NCBI RefSeq assembly: GCF_009765355.1
Contig: NZ_VTHK01000018.1
Location: forward strand, 119,955 to 183,914
Length of the DNA: 63,960 nt
Origin: Amycolatopsis anabasis
GTDB lineage: Bacteria > Actinomycetota > Actinomycetes > Mycobacteriales > Pseudonocardiaceae
Direction: 5' to 3'
Shown: piece after piece, positions 32,135 to 39,700 of the stretch
How positions within the stretch are numbered: position 1 is the stretch's first letter
Layout: each line of letters begins with the position of its first letter
Position numbers and translations under genes: made by a program
Notes under the pieces: generated by a model
What the model saw: the letters and a program-made list of their open reading frames with translations, nothing else
What the model was told of the DNA's origin: nothing
Databases searched by the model: none

Positions 32135-33129
32135 GCCCCTGCCCCCTCCTTCACCGCGGCGGCCGGTTCGACCGGGTTGTGGCAGCGCAGCATGCCACCG
32201 CCGTCCGGCACGAGTTCCGGCGACTCCTGGCGGCAGACATCCAGCGCGTTCGGGCACCGCGGCGCGAACGCGCAACCACCGGTCCACGGGATGTTGTCCG
32301 CGACGGATCCCTTGATCGGCACCAGTTTCTCCCCCCGCGGCGCGTCCAGCCGCGGGATCGACGCGAGCAGCCCGTGGGTGTACGGGTGCCGGGAACGGGC
32401 GAACAACTCGTGCCGCTCGGCGCGTTCCACGATCCGGCCGCCGTACATCACGTTCACCTGGTCGCACAGCCCGGCGACCACGCCGAGGTCGTGCGTGATC
32501 ATGATCAGCGCGGTGTCCGTGCCCGCGACCAGTTCGGACAGCAGGTTCAGGATCTGCGCCTGGATGGTCACGTCCAGCGCGGTGGTCGGCTCGTCCGCGA
32601 TGAGCAGCCGCGGGCGGCAGGCGAGCGCGATGGCGATCAGCGCGCGCTGGCGCATCCCGCCGGAGATCTGGTGCGGGTACTCCGAAATCCGGCGTGCCGG
32701 GTCCGGGATGCCGACCTTGTTCAGCAGGGTGATCGCCTCGGCGGTGGCCGCCTTGCGGGTCATCCCGCGGTGGCGCTCCAGCACCTCGGTGACCTGCAGC
32801 CCGATCGGGATGACCGGGTTCAGCGAGGACAGCGGGTCCTGGAACACCATGCCCAGCTCGCGGCCACGGCGATCGCGCATTTCCTTGTCGGACAAGGAAA
32901 GCAGGTCCTCGCCCTCGAACTTCACGGAACCGGTGACCTGGGCGCCCCGGGCCGGGAGCAGGCCCATGATCGCCAGCGAGGTGACCGATTTCCCGCAGCC
33001 GGATTCGCCGACCAGCCCGACCGTCTGGCCGGGTTCGACGTCGAAACTCACCCCGTCCACCGCGGTGAACGCCTTCTCGCCACGGCGTTTGAACACGACG
33101 CTGAGGTCGCGCACTTCGAGCAGTGCCAT
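32131..33129 (-). CDS. Peptide ABC transporter ATP-binding protein (DppD/OppD type)
   Basis: ATPase of 332 residues. Walker A is GESGCGKSVT, Q-loop VFQDPLSSLNP, signature ISGGMRQRALIAIAL, Walker B LLIADEPTTALD, H-loop MITHDL. The C-terminal Cys motif CAFAPRCPNALDVCRQ is the DppD form. It pairs with the following ATPase to power the permease. It starts 6 bases after the permease stop, and its stop overlaps the next start, so all four downstream genes are tightly coupled. Confidence 0.95.
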   Translation of the reverse strand: MALLEVRDLSVVFKRRGEKAFTAVDGVSFDVEPGQTVGLVGESGCGKSVTSLAIMGLLPARGAQVTGSVKFEGEDLLSLSDKEMRDRRGRELGMVFQDPLSSLNPVIPIGLQVTEVLERHRGMTRKAATAEAITLLNKVGIPDPARRISEYPHQISGGMRQRALIAIALACRPRLLIADEPTTALDVTIQAQILNLLSELVAGTDTALIMITHDLGVVAGLCDQVNVMYGGRIVERAERHELFARSRHPYTHGLLASIPRLDAPRGEKLVPIKGSVADNIPWTGGCAFAPRCPNALDVCRQESPELVPDGGGMLRCHNPVEPAAAVKEGAGA

Positions 33130-33135
33130 TTCAGC

Positions 33136-34065
33136 TCACCGCCTGTTCTTCGGGTCGAGGGATTCGCGCATGGATTCGCCCAGCAGTGTGAAACCCAGTG
33201 CCACCAGGATGATCGCGATCGCCGGGTACAGCGCGAGCTCGAACCGGATGTCCAGGAACGAGCGGGCCGCGTTGCCCAGCATCAGGCCCCATTCCGCGCG
33301 GCTCGGGTCCGGGTCGCCGAGGCCGAGGAACGACAGCGCGGCCGCCTCGATGATCGACGTGGCCAGGGTCAGCGTGGCCTGCACGATCACCGGGCCGAGC
33401 GAGTTGGGCAGCATGTGCCGCAACACGACCGTGTGCCGCTTGACGCCGAGCGCGGTCGCGGCGAGCACGTGGTCGCTGGATCTCTGCGCGAGCATCGAAC
33501 CGCGCAGCAGGCGGGCGAAGATCGGCACGGTGATCATGGCGACCGCGATGATCACCGTCCACTGGCTCGGTTTCGCGGCCAGCGCGGCGATCGAGATGGC
33601 CAGCAGCAGGCTCGGGATGGACAGCATGACGTCGACGAACCGCATGAGCACGGTGTCGACCCAGCCGCCGAACGCCCCGGCGAGCCCGCCGATCAGCATC
33701 CCGATGGCCAGCCCGATCAGCGTGGCCATCACGCCGACCACCAGCGTCTGCTGGGAGCCGATGATCATGCGGGAGAGCATGTCCCGGCCGTCGACGTCCA
33801 CGCCGAGCGGGAATCCGGCCTGCGGGCCGGGAATGATGCCCGCGCCGAGCTGGACCTGGTCGGCCAGGTAGCGCTCGTAGGGGTCCTTCGGCGCGAGCCA
33901 CGGCGCGAAGATCGCCAGCAGGACGAACAGGCCGATGATGACCGCGCCGGTGATGGCGACCGGGTTGCGGGACATCCGGCGGAACGCTTGCGCGGCAAGG
34001 CTGGTCCCGGCCGAGGCGGCCAGGTCGTCGATCTTTTCCTTGCGGCGGGTGAGAAGACTGCTCAT
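33136..34065 (-). CDS. Peptide ABC transporter permease (DppC/OppC type)
   Basis: Membrane protein of 309 residues with about six helices and an N-terminal extension (OppC_N) that includes RNPVAITGAVIIGLFVLLAIFAPWLAP. The EAA-loop for ATPase contact reads ATALGVKRHTVVLRHMLPNSLGP. ATG 34065 overlaps the stop of the partner permease as ATGA. The C-terminus ends LGESMRESLDPKNRR, as is usual in this family. Confidence 0.94.
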   Translation of the reverse strand: MSSLLTRRKEKIDDLAASAGTSLAAQAFRRMSRNPVAITGAVIIGLFVLLAIFAPWLAPKDPYERYLADQVQLGAGIIPGPQAGFPLGVDVDGRDMLSRMIIGSQQTLVVGVMATLIGLAIGMLIGGLAGAFGGWVDTVLMRFVDVMLSIPSLLLAISIAALAAKPSQWTVIIAVAMITVPIFARLLRGSMLAQRSSDHVLAATALGVKRHTVVLRHMLPNSLGPVIVQATLTLATSIIEAAALSFLGLGDPDPSRAEWGLMLGNAARSFLDIRFELALYPAIAIILVALGFTLLGESMRESLDPKNRR

Positions 34066-35066
34066 CGGACACGCACCCTCGGGTCGATGAGGCCGTAGGA
34101 GATGTCGACCAGCATGTTGACCAGGACGTACACCACCGCGCCGAGCAGGACGAGTGCCTGCAGTCGCGGGTAGTCCCGGCGGTCGATCCCTTCGGCCAGC
34201 AAAAATCCGATGCCGCGGAAGTTGAAGACCCGTTCGGTCAGCACCGCGCCGCCGAGCAGCAACCCGGTCTGCAGGCCGATCGTGGTCGACACCGGGAGCA
34301 GCGCGTTGCGCAGCACGTGCCGACGGCGGATCGTCGGCTGGCCCAGGCCCTTGGACCGGGCGGTGCGGATGAAGTCCTCGTCCAGCACGTCCAGCACCGA
34401 GGCCCGGGTGATCCGCACGATCACCGCGAGCGGGATGGTGGCCAGGGTGAGCGCCGGCAGGATCAGATGCCAGAGCGCGTCCCAGGCGGCGTCCCATTCC
34501 TGGGTGAGAATGCCGTCCAGCACCGCGAAATGGGTGACCGTGGTGGCGTCCAGACCCGCCGCCTGCCGCCCGGAGGCCGGGAACAGCGCGAGGTCCTGCG
34601 CGAACACGTACTTGAGCACGTACCCGAGGAAGAACACCGGGACCGCGACGCCGACGAGCGTGCCGAGAATGGTCAGGTTGTCCAGGGAGCGGCCGCGGAA
34701 CCGGGCGGCCAGGTAGCCCAGCGGGATGCCGAGGCCGACCGCGAAGATCAGCGCCATCACCGAGAGTTCGATGGTGGCGGGCAGCGCGAAACCGATCTCG
34801 GACAGGACCGGCTGGGTCGAGGCCAGCGAGTTGCCGAAGTCGCCGGTGAACACGCGGCCGAGGAATTTGAAGTACTGGATGAAGATCGGCTGATCGAGGC
34901 CGAGGATGTGGTTGAGTTCCGCGACCTTCTGCGGGGTGGCCTTGTCGCCGAGCAGGGCGCCGGCCGGACCCCCGGGCAGCGAACGCAACCAGGCGAACAC
35001 CAGGACGGACAGGATCAGCAGCGTCGGAATCGCTTGTAGCAGCCGGCGCACGATGAATCGGAGCAT
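34062..35066 (-). CDS. Peptide ABC transporter permease (DppB/OppB type)
   Basis: Membrane protein of 334 residues. The N-terminus (MLRFIVRRLLQAIPTLLILSVLVF) and DPRVRVR end are characteristic of DppB. The EAA loop is ARSKGLGQPTIRRRHVLRNALLPV. It starts at ATG 35066 with AAGGGA upstream and forms the membrane channel together with the DppC-type protein. It is separated from the upstream binding-protein gene by a strong hairpin. Confidence 0.94.
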   Translation of the reverse strand: MLRFIVRRLLQAIPTLLILSVLVFAWLRSLPGGPAGALLGDKATPQKVAELNHILGLDQPIFIQYFKFLGRVFTGDFGNSLASTQPVLSEIGFALPATIELSVMALIFAVGLGIPLGYLAARFRGRSLDNLTILGTLVGVAVPVFFLGYVLKYVFAQDLALFPASGRQAAGLDATTVTHFAVLDGILTQEWDAAWDALWHLILPALTLATIPLAVIVRITRASVLDVLDEDFIRTARSKGLGQPTIRRRHVLRNALLPVSTTIGLQTGLLLGGAVLTERVFNFRGIGFLLAEGIDRRDYPRLQALVLLGAVVYVLVNMLVDISYGLIDPRVRVR

Positions 35067-35100
35067 GGAATTCCCTTGCTAAAAGCCCTCAGGTGGCGGG

Positions 35101-35133
35101 GCAGGGGGCAGGCGAGGTGCGCCTGCCCCCTGC
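35101..35133 (-). terminator. Intra-operon hairpin after the binding-protein gene
   Basis: Perfect 14-base arms (35101-35114 and 35120-35133, core GGGGGCAGGCG) with a 5-base loop, 18 bases beyond the stop of the substrate-binding protein and 34 bases before the DppB-type start. Partial termination or mRNA protection here would give more binding protein than transporter. Confidence 0.8.
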
Positions 35134-35151
35134 TCGGCTACTCAGCCCGGG

Positions 35152-36819
35152 CTATCCCTTGCTCACGGTGTTGAACCGCTCATCGGTGAGCGGGCTCGGC
35201 ACCATGCCCTTGATCTTCGGACCGACCACCAGCGCGGGGGTCGGGTACGCGATCGGGATCGCGGGCAGGTATTCCATGACCTTCTTGTTGGCCTGCTGGT
35301 AGGCCGCGGCGTGCGGCTGACCCGGCGCGGCGGCGTCGGCGTCGGCCAGCGCCTTGAACAGCTCGGGGTTGTTGAACCCGAACTCCGGCTTCTCCCGGCC
35401 GAAGAACGTGCCGATGAAGTTGCCGGCGTCGTTGTAGTCACCGGTCCAGCCGAGCAGGTGGATGTCCTGCTTCCCGGACTTCTGCACGTCGTCCTTGTAG
35501 CCACCGTTCCACGGCTTGGCGATCGGCTCGATGTTGACGCCGATCTTCTTCAGGTCCTCGGAGATCGAGGTGAAGGCGCTGGCCGGGTCCGGCAGGTACG
35601 GCCGGGTGACCTCGGTCGGGTAGTAGAACTTCAGGGTCAGCCCGGTGGCCCCGGCCTCGGCGAGCAGCTGCTTGGCCTTCTCCGGGTCGTACGGGTACTT
35701 GGTGACGTCGTCGGTGTAGCCGTCGATGACCTTCGGCACGAACTCGGTCGCGACCTCGGAGCCCTCGGCGAGCTTGCCCTTGACGAACTGCTCGCGGTTG
35801 ATGCCGTAGGCCAGGGCCTGGCGCACCTTGATGTCCTGGAGCTTCGGGTTGCCCTTCTGGTTGATGCCCAGGTACAGGATGTTGAACGACGGGCGGATCA
35901 GCACGTTCTGGCCGTCGTTGCGCAGCAGCTGGTAGTCGGCGGGCGCCGGGTAGTCGTAGCCGTCGATGTCACCGGACTTGAGCGACTGCTTGCGCGCGTT
36001 CTCGTCCGGGACGACCTTGAAGACCAGCTTCTCCAGCTTGGCCTTCTCCCAGTGGTCCTCGTTGCGGACCAGGGTGATCTCGCCCTTGCCCTGGTCGTAC
36101 CCGGCGAACTTGAACGGGCCGGTGCCGGTCGGGTGCAGGTTCGCGTAGTCGCTGTAGGCGAAGGAGTCGCCGGACTGGGTGACCTGGTCGGCGTTGTACT
36201 TCTTCAGCGCGTCCGGGCTGGACATGGAGAACGAGGGCAGGGTGAGCGCGGCCGGGAAGGCGCCCTTGGCCTTGTTCAGGTTGAGGACCGCGGTGGACTC
36301 GTCCTTGGCCTCGCAGTTCTTGTAGACCGGCTGGCCCTTGGTGTCGCCCTCGTTGGCGGCGAAGCCCTCGAAGACGTCGCCGTAGTAGATCATCTGGCTC
36401 TGGGCGGCCTGGCCCTTCATGTTGAACCAGCGATCGAAGTTGAAGCAGACCGCGGCGGCGTTGAACGGGGTGCCGTCGTGGAACTTGACCCCCTTGCGCA
36501 GGGTGAAGGTCCAGGTCTTGTTGTCGTTGCTCGGCTCCCACTTCTCGGCCAGCGCGCCGACGACCTCGGCGGTGCCGGGCTTGTTCATCAGGAGCGTGTC
36601 GTACATCTGCCGGACGATCCGGAAGGTCTCGCCCTCGTCGTTGAAGATCGGGTCGAACATCTTCGGGTTGCCGGCGGCGCCGAAGATCATCGTTCCCCCG
36701 GCGGCGCCCCCGCCCGAGTCGCGGTCGGACTGGGCACAGGCGGACATGGAGACCGCAAGCGCGCCGGCAAGCCCGATCAGGGCGATGCGGCGCGTTCGAG
36801 CCACCCGCTTTTGGAGCAT
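35152..36819 (-). CDS. Peptide ABC transporter substrate-binding lipoprotein (family 5)
   Basis: Solute-binding protein of 555 residues. The lipoprotein signal has lipobox MSAC (Cys about 28), followed by a flexible SGGGAAGG linker. The family-5 (DppA/OppA) signature region is WTFTLRKGVKFHDGTPFNAAAV at about 103-124, and the segment NPKLQDIKVRQALAYGINREQ is equally typical. Anchored outside the membrane, it delivers peptides or similar solutes to the permease. ATG 36819 has AAGGGGTG upstream. First gene of the operon; the promoter must lie in 36820-37014, where I saw no clear operator. Confidence 0.94.
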   Translation of the reverse strand: MLQKRVARTRRIALIGLAGALAVSMSACAQSDRDSGGGAAGGTMIFGAAGNPKMFDPIFNDEGETFRIVRQMYDTLLMNKPGTAEVVGALAEKWEPSNDNKTWTFTLRKGVKFHDGTPFNAAAVCFNFDRWFNMKGQAAQSQMIYYGDVFEGFAANEGDTKGQPVYKNCEAKDESTAVLNLNKAKGAFPAALTLPSFSMSSPDALKKYNADQVTQSGDSFAYSDYANLHPTGTGPFKFAGYDQGKGEITLVRNEDHWEKAKLEKLVFKVVPDENARKQSLKSGDIDGYDYPAPADYQLLRNDGQNVLIRPSFNILYLGINQKGNPKLQDIKVRQALAYGINREQFVKGKLAEGSEVATEFVPKVIDGYTDDVTKYPYDPEKAKQLLAEAGATGLTLKFYYPTEVTRPYLPDPASAFTSISEDLKKIGVNIEPIAKPWNGGYKDDVQKSGKQDIHLLGWTGDYNDAGNFIGTFFGREKPEFGFNNPELFKALADADAAAPGQPHAAAYQQANKKVMEYLPAIPIAYPTPALVVGPKIKGMVPSPLTDERFNTVSKG

Positions 36820-37014
36820 TTGGCACCCCTTGTGAGATGTTCGGTTTGCGTACCGGCCGATCGGTCAGGAAGTCCACGATCGGCGGGTGTGGTCGCCGAC
36901 ACTAGCCTGAAGTCGCCCCGCACTTAAGCACGTGAGGTTACGATCGCGCTACGTGGACGCTGATGTCACCGCACAGTGTCGGTAAATAATCACGAACCGT
37001 AGCCGAATTTGGCA

Positions 37015-37033
37015 CCGCTAGGGCTCCTAGCGG
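37015..37033 (-). terminator. Small hairpin at the kinase gene end
   Basis: Perfect 8-base arms (37015-37022 and 37026-37033) with a 3-base loop; the stop codon of the kinase gene lies inside the right arm. Confidence 0.55.
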
Positions 37034-37590
37034 ACTACCGCTACTCCGAATGAGGTATCGGCGTGCTGCGCGGGGCAATCCACCGCGAACCAGCCCCGTT
37101 CGAACTTCTGCCAGCTTTCCAAGGCATTCCTGCTGGGCTCCCCGTCACGCCGCACGGCCCGCTCCAGCCGGGCTTCCGGGGACGGCCCGTCGATCCAGCA
37201 GAGGTGTGCGAGATGCCGCCGGACCGAGGCCCGCCCGGCGGAAACCCCTTCCAGCACGAGCACTTCGGGCACCTGGACGGTTTTGCGCGCGCCCAGCCGG
37301 GGCTCGCCGGTGGTCCAGTCCATTACCCGGTAACTGCCCGCGGTGCCGTGTTCCAGGGGTTCGAGGACGCCGTCCACCAGCCGTGGCCACCAGGCGACCG
37401 GGTCGTCCCAGGTGGCGAAGTCGTCGGTGGACACGAGTCCGGTGCGGACACCCCGCCGCCGGAACTCCTCGACCACTTCCCCCGCATACGTCGACTTCCC
37501 GGCGCCGGAGGGCCCGTCGATCGCCAGCACCCGGACCCCACCGAGCCGCGCGGGCGCGGCGAGCACCTGGTCGACGAGTTCGTCTGTCAT
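37027..37590 (-). CDS. Uridine kinase-like P-loop kinase
   Basis: Cytoplasmic protein of 187 residues. Walker A is DGPSGAGKST at residues 25-34. The following STDDFATWDDPVAWW resembles the substrate Asp region of uridine/nucleoside kinases, and VLEGVSAG matches the Walker B-like end. The substrate is not certain. The ATG at 37590 lies in one arm of palindrome A2, and the GGAGGGG of that arm, eight bases upstream, is the only ribosome binding site. The frame stays open through the palindrome to 37635, so a longer form cannot be excluded. Confidence 0.8.
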   Translation of the reverse strand: MTDELVDQVLAAPARLGGVRVLAIDGPSGAGKSTYAGEVVEEFRRRGVRTGLVSTDDFATWDDPVAWWPRLVDGVLEPLEHGTAGSYRVMDWTTGEPRLGARKTVQVPEVLVLEGVSAGRASVRRHLAHLCWIDGPSPEARLERAVRRDGEPSRNALESWQKFERGWFAVDCPAQHADTSFGVAVVR

Positions 37591-37640
37591 GAGGGGACCC
37601 CTCCTGACGAATTTTGTCCGGAGGGGTCCCCTCATGACAG
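37584..37640. repeat. Dispersed palindrome family A, copy 2
   Basis: Perfect 21-base arms (37584-37604 and 37620-37640) and a 15-base loop ending GTCC, nearly identical to copy 1. Read toward the kinase gene it supplies GGAGGGG and, eight bases on, the ATG. It ends 13 bases from the recR stop and therefore also fills the recR-kinase junction. Confidence 0.9.
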
Positions 37641-37652
37641 GTCTCGGGGTGT

Positions 37653-38249
37653 TCAGAGGGCGCGGCGGCCGGAGAGGGCGCGGCCCAGGGTGAGCTCGTC
37701 GGCGAACTCGAGGTCGCCGCCCATCGGGAGGCCCGAGGCCAGCCGGGTCACGGTGAGCCCGGGGAAGTCGCGCAGCATGCGCACCAGGTACGTGGCGGTC
37801 GCCTCGCCCTCGGTGTTCGGATCGGTCGCGATGATGACCTCGGTTACGTCGTCGGCGCCGATCCGGGCCAGCAGTTCGCGCATGCGCAGCTGGTCCGGAC
37901 CAACGCCGGACAACGGGTCGAGCGCGCCGCCGAGCACGTGGTAGCGGCCCTTGAACTCGCGGGTGCGCTCCACGGCGAGGACGTCCTTGGGCTCCTCGAC
38001 CACGCAGATGACGCTCAGATCGCGGCGCGCGTCCCGGCAGATCCGGCAGGTCTCCTGTTCGGAGACGTTGCCGCAGATCTCGCAGAACTGCACGCCCTCC
38101 TTCACCTTGCCCAGGACGTCCTGCAGCCGCCCGATGTCCGCGGGATCGGCCGCGAGGAGGTGGAACGCGATCCGCTGGGCGCTTTTGGGTCCGATACCGG
38201 GCAACCGCCCGAGCTCGTCGATGAGGTCCTGGACTACACCCTCGTACAA
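37653..38249 (-). CDS. recR: Recombination mediator RecR
   Basis: Works with RecO (and RecF) to load RecA at gaps. It has 198 residues, the standard length. The HhH region is LGRLPGIGPKSAQRIAFHLL, the zinc finger is CEICGNVSEQETCRICRD, and the Toprim domain is VICVVEEPKDVLAVERT followed by DPNTEGEAT. The start is TTG at 38249 with GGAG about 10 bases upstream. It lies 12 bases after ybaB on the same strand, the normal actinobacterial ybaB-recR pair. Confidence 0.97.
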   Translation of the reverse strand: MYEGVVQDLIDELGRLPGIGPKSAQRIAFHLLAADPADIGRLQDVLGKVKEGVQFCEICGNVSEQETCRICRDARRDLSVICVVEEPKDVLAVERTREFKGRYHVLGGALDPLSGVGPDQLRMRELLARIGADDVTEVIIATDPNTEGEATATYLVRMLRDFPGLTVTRLASGLPMGGDLEFADELTLGRALSGRRAL

Positions 38250-38261
38250 ATTGTGTCTCCG

Positions 38262-38633
38262 CTAACCGAGGCCGCCGGGAAGGCCGAAGCCGCCGAGGTC
38301 GGGCATGCCGCCGCCACCGCCGAGGCCGCCGGCGAGCGGGCCGAGCTTCTCCTCGGTCAGTTTCTGCGCGCCCGCGGTCGCGTCCCGGACGGCGGCCACC
38401 ACCAGGTCGGCGAGGGTTTCGGTGTCCTCGGGATCGACGACCTTGGGGTCGATGGTGAGGCTCTTCAGTTCCATACCGCCGGTGACCACCGCGGTCACCA
38501 GGCCACCGCCCGCGGTGCCGGTCACCTCGGTCCGCGCGAGCTCCTCCTGCGCGTCGACCAGCTGCTGCTGCATCTGCTGGGCCTGCTGCAGGATCGCCTG
38601 CATGTCGGGCATTCCGCCACCGGGTTGCACCAT
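38262..38633 (-). CDS. YbaB/EbfC-family nucleoid-associated protein
   Basis: DNA-binding dimer of about 123 residues (GTG at 38660 would add nine). Family pattern: MQAILQQAQQMQQQLVDAQEELARTEVTGTAGGGLV, then VTAVVTGGMELKSLTIDPKVV. The C-terminus is a Gly-rich tail (GGLGGGGGMPDLGGFGLPGG). Located between dnaX and recR, as in many bacteria, where it is thought to assist replication or repair. It is separated from dnaX here by the divergent amidase. Confidence 0.93.
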   Translation of the reverse strand: MVQPGGGMPDMQAILQQAQQMQQQLVDAQEELARTEVTGTAGGGLVTAVVTGGMELKSLTIDPKVVDPEDTETLADLVVAAVRDATAGAQKLTEEKLGPLAGGLGGGGGMPDLGGFGLPGGLG

Positions 38634-38695
38634 GATTCGGTTCCGCTCTTTCGGTTGCACGTGCCTACCAGCCTAGCCGTCACGGCTGTGGCACC

Positions 38696-39505
38696 GTGGT
38701 CACCGTGCGGAAGCTTCTGGTCGTGGTGGGTGCGGTGTTGCTGGCGGGGTGTCAGGCCGCTCCGGCACCGCCGCCGCCCAGCACTCCCGCACCGGGCGCG
38801 GTTCCGCCGGAGCCCAGCGCCTCGGCGCCGCCGAGCAGTACGCGAGCGGCGCCGCGTGGCGTGGTCGTGGTGCTGGATCCCGGGCACAACGGCGGCAACG
38901 CCCGGGACCGCGCGGCGATCAACCGGCCGGTGCCCGCGGGGCGGGGGCGGACCAAACCGTGCAACACCACCGGGACCGCGACGAACGCCGGGTACACCGA
39001 GCACGCGTTCACCTTCGACGTGGCCCGGCGGGTCGGGCAGGCGTTGTCCACACACGGTATACAGGTTGTATACACCCGGGATACCGATGACGGGGTCGGG
39101 CCGTGCGTGGATCGGCGAGCGGCGATCGGGAACTCGGCGGGGGCCGCGGCGGTGGTGTCGATCCACGCCGACGGGTCGAACGCGGCGAGTGCGACCGGTT
39201 TCCACGTGGCGTACTCGGCGCCGCCGTTGAACCCGGCCCAGGGCGAGCCGTCGACGCGGCTGGCGAACACGCTGCGGGACGGGATGCGGTCGGCGGGATT
39301 CACGCCGTCCAACTACATCGGCAGCGGCGGGCTTTCCCCGCGGGACGATCTGGCCGGGCTGAACCTTTCCGAGCGCCCGGCGGCACTGGTGGAATGCGGC
39401 AACATGCGCAACGCGACCGAGGCCGCCGCCATGTCCACTTCGGACGGTCGGCAACGCTACGCCGACGCCATCGCGGCCGGAATCGAACGCTACCTCGCCC
39501 GCTGA
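38696..39505 (+). CDS. N-acetylmuramoyl-L-alanine amidase (Amidase_3), lipoprotein
   Basis: Cell-wall hydrolase of about 269 residues cutting the muramic acid-peptide bond. A lipoprotein signal (LLVVVGAVLLAGC) precedes a Pro/Ala/Ser-rich linker to about 50, then the zinc amidase domain. Zinc ligands are His in VVLDPGHNGGN, Glu in GYTEHAFTFDVA and His in VVSIHADGS; the catalytic Glu is in AALVECGNMRN. M. tuberculosis has an amidase (Rv3717, Ami1) at the equivalent place beside ybaB-recR. The start may be GTG 38696 or GTG 38705. A TTGTATACAA-type motif lies inside the gene. Confidence 0.94.
   Translation: MVTVRKLLVVVGAVLLAGCQAAPAPPPPSTPAPGAVPPEPSASAPPSSTRAAPRGVVVVLDPGHNGGNARDRAAINRPVPAGRGRTKPCNTTGTATNAGYTEHAFTFDVARRVGQALSTHGIQVVYTRDTDDGVGPCVDRRAAIGNSAGAAAVVSIHADGSNAASATGFHVAYSAPPLNPAQGEPSTRLANTLRDGMRSAGFTPSNYIGSGGLSPRDDLAGLNLSERPAALVECGNMRNATEAAAMSTSDGRQRYADAIAAGIERYLAR
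39057..39075 (-). repeat. TTGTATACAANNNGTATRC motif, site 3
   Basis: On the minus strand it reads GTGTATACAA CCT GTATAC, one mismatch from the consensus. It lies inside the amidase gene and reads in the opposite direction to sites 1 and 2. Confidence 0.7.
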
Positions 39506-39600
39506 CCACTCCCCACTCACGCACTTGGCCGACAAAGTCATCCTTGCGCCCTGGTGGGCGGGCCCGGTGCGGGCGGGCGCAAGGGAACCGGGTATTGGGG

Positions 39601-39646
39601 GTCGTGAGTGGCTAGACCGGTTCTAACCGGCCAGAACACTCACGAC
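39601..39646. repeat. Dispersed palindrome family C, copy at the dnaX end
   Basis: GTCGTGAGTG...ACCGG/CCGG...CACTCACGAC, preceded by GCAAGGGAACCGGGT at 39580-39594. It lies between the convergent amidase and dnaX genes. Confidence 0.85.
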
Positions 39647-39664
39647 CCCGCCAGCGCACGGGAG

Positions 39665-39688
39665 CCCGAAAGCGCGCGCACTTTCGGG
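39665..39688. terminator. Family D palindrome, probable dnaX terminator
   Basis: CCCGAAAG (39665-39672) and CTTTCGGG (39681-39688) with an 8-base loop, 12 bases beyond the dnaX stop. Confidence 0.7.
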
Positions 39689-39700
39689 TCCCCCGGGCCG

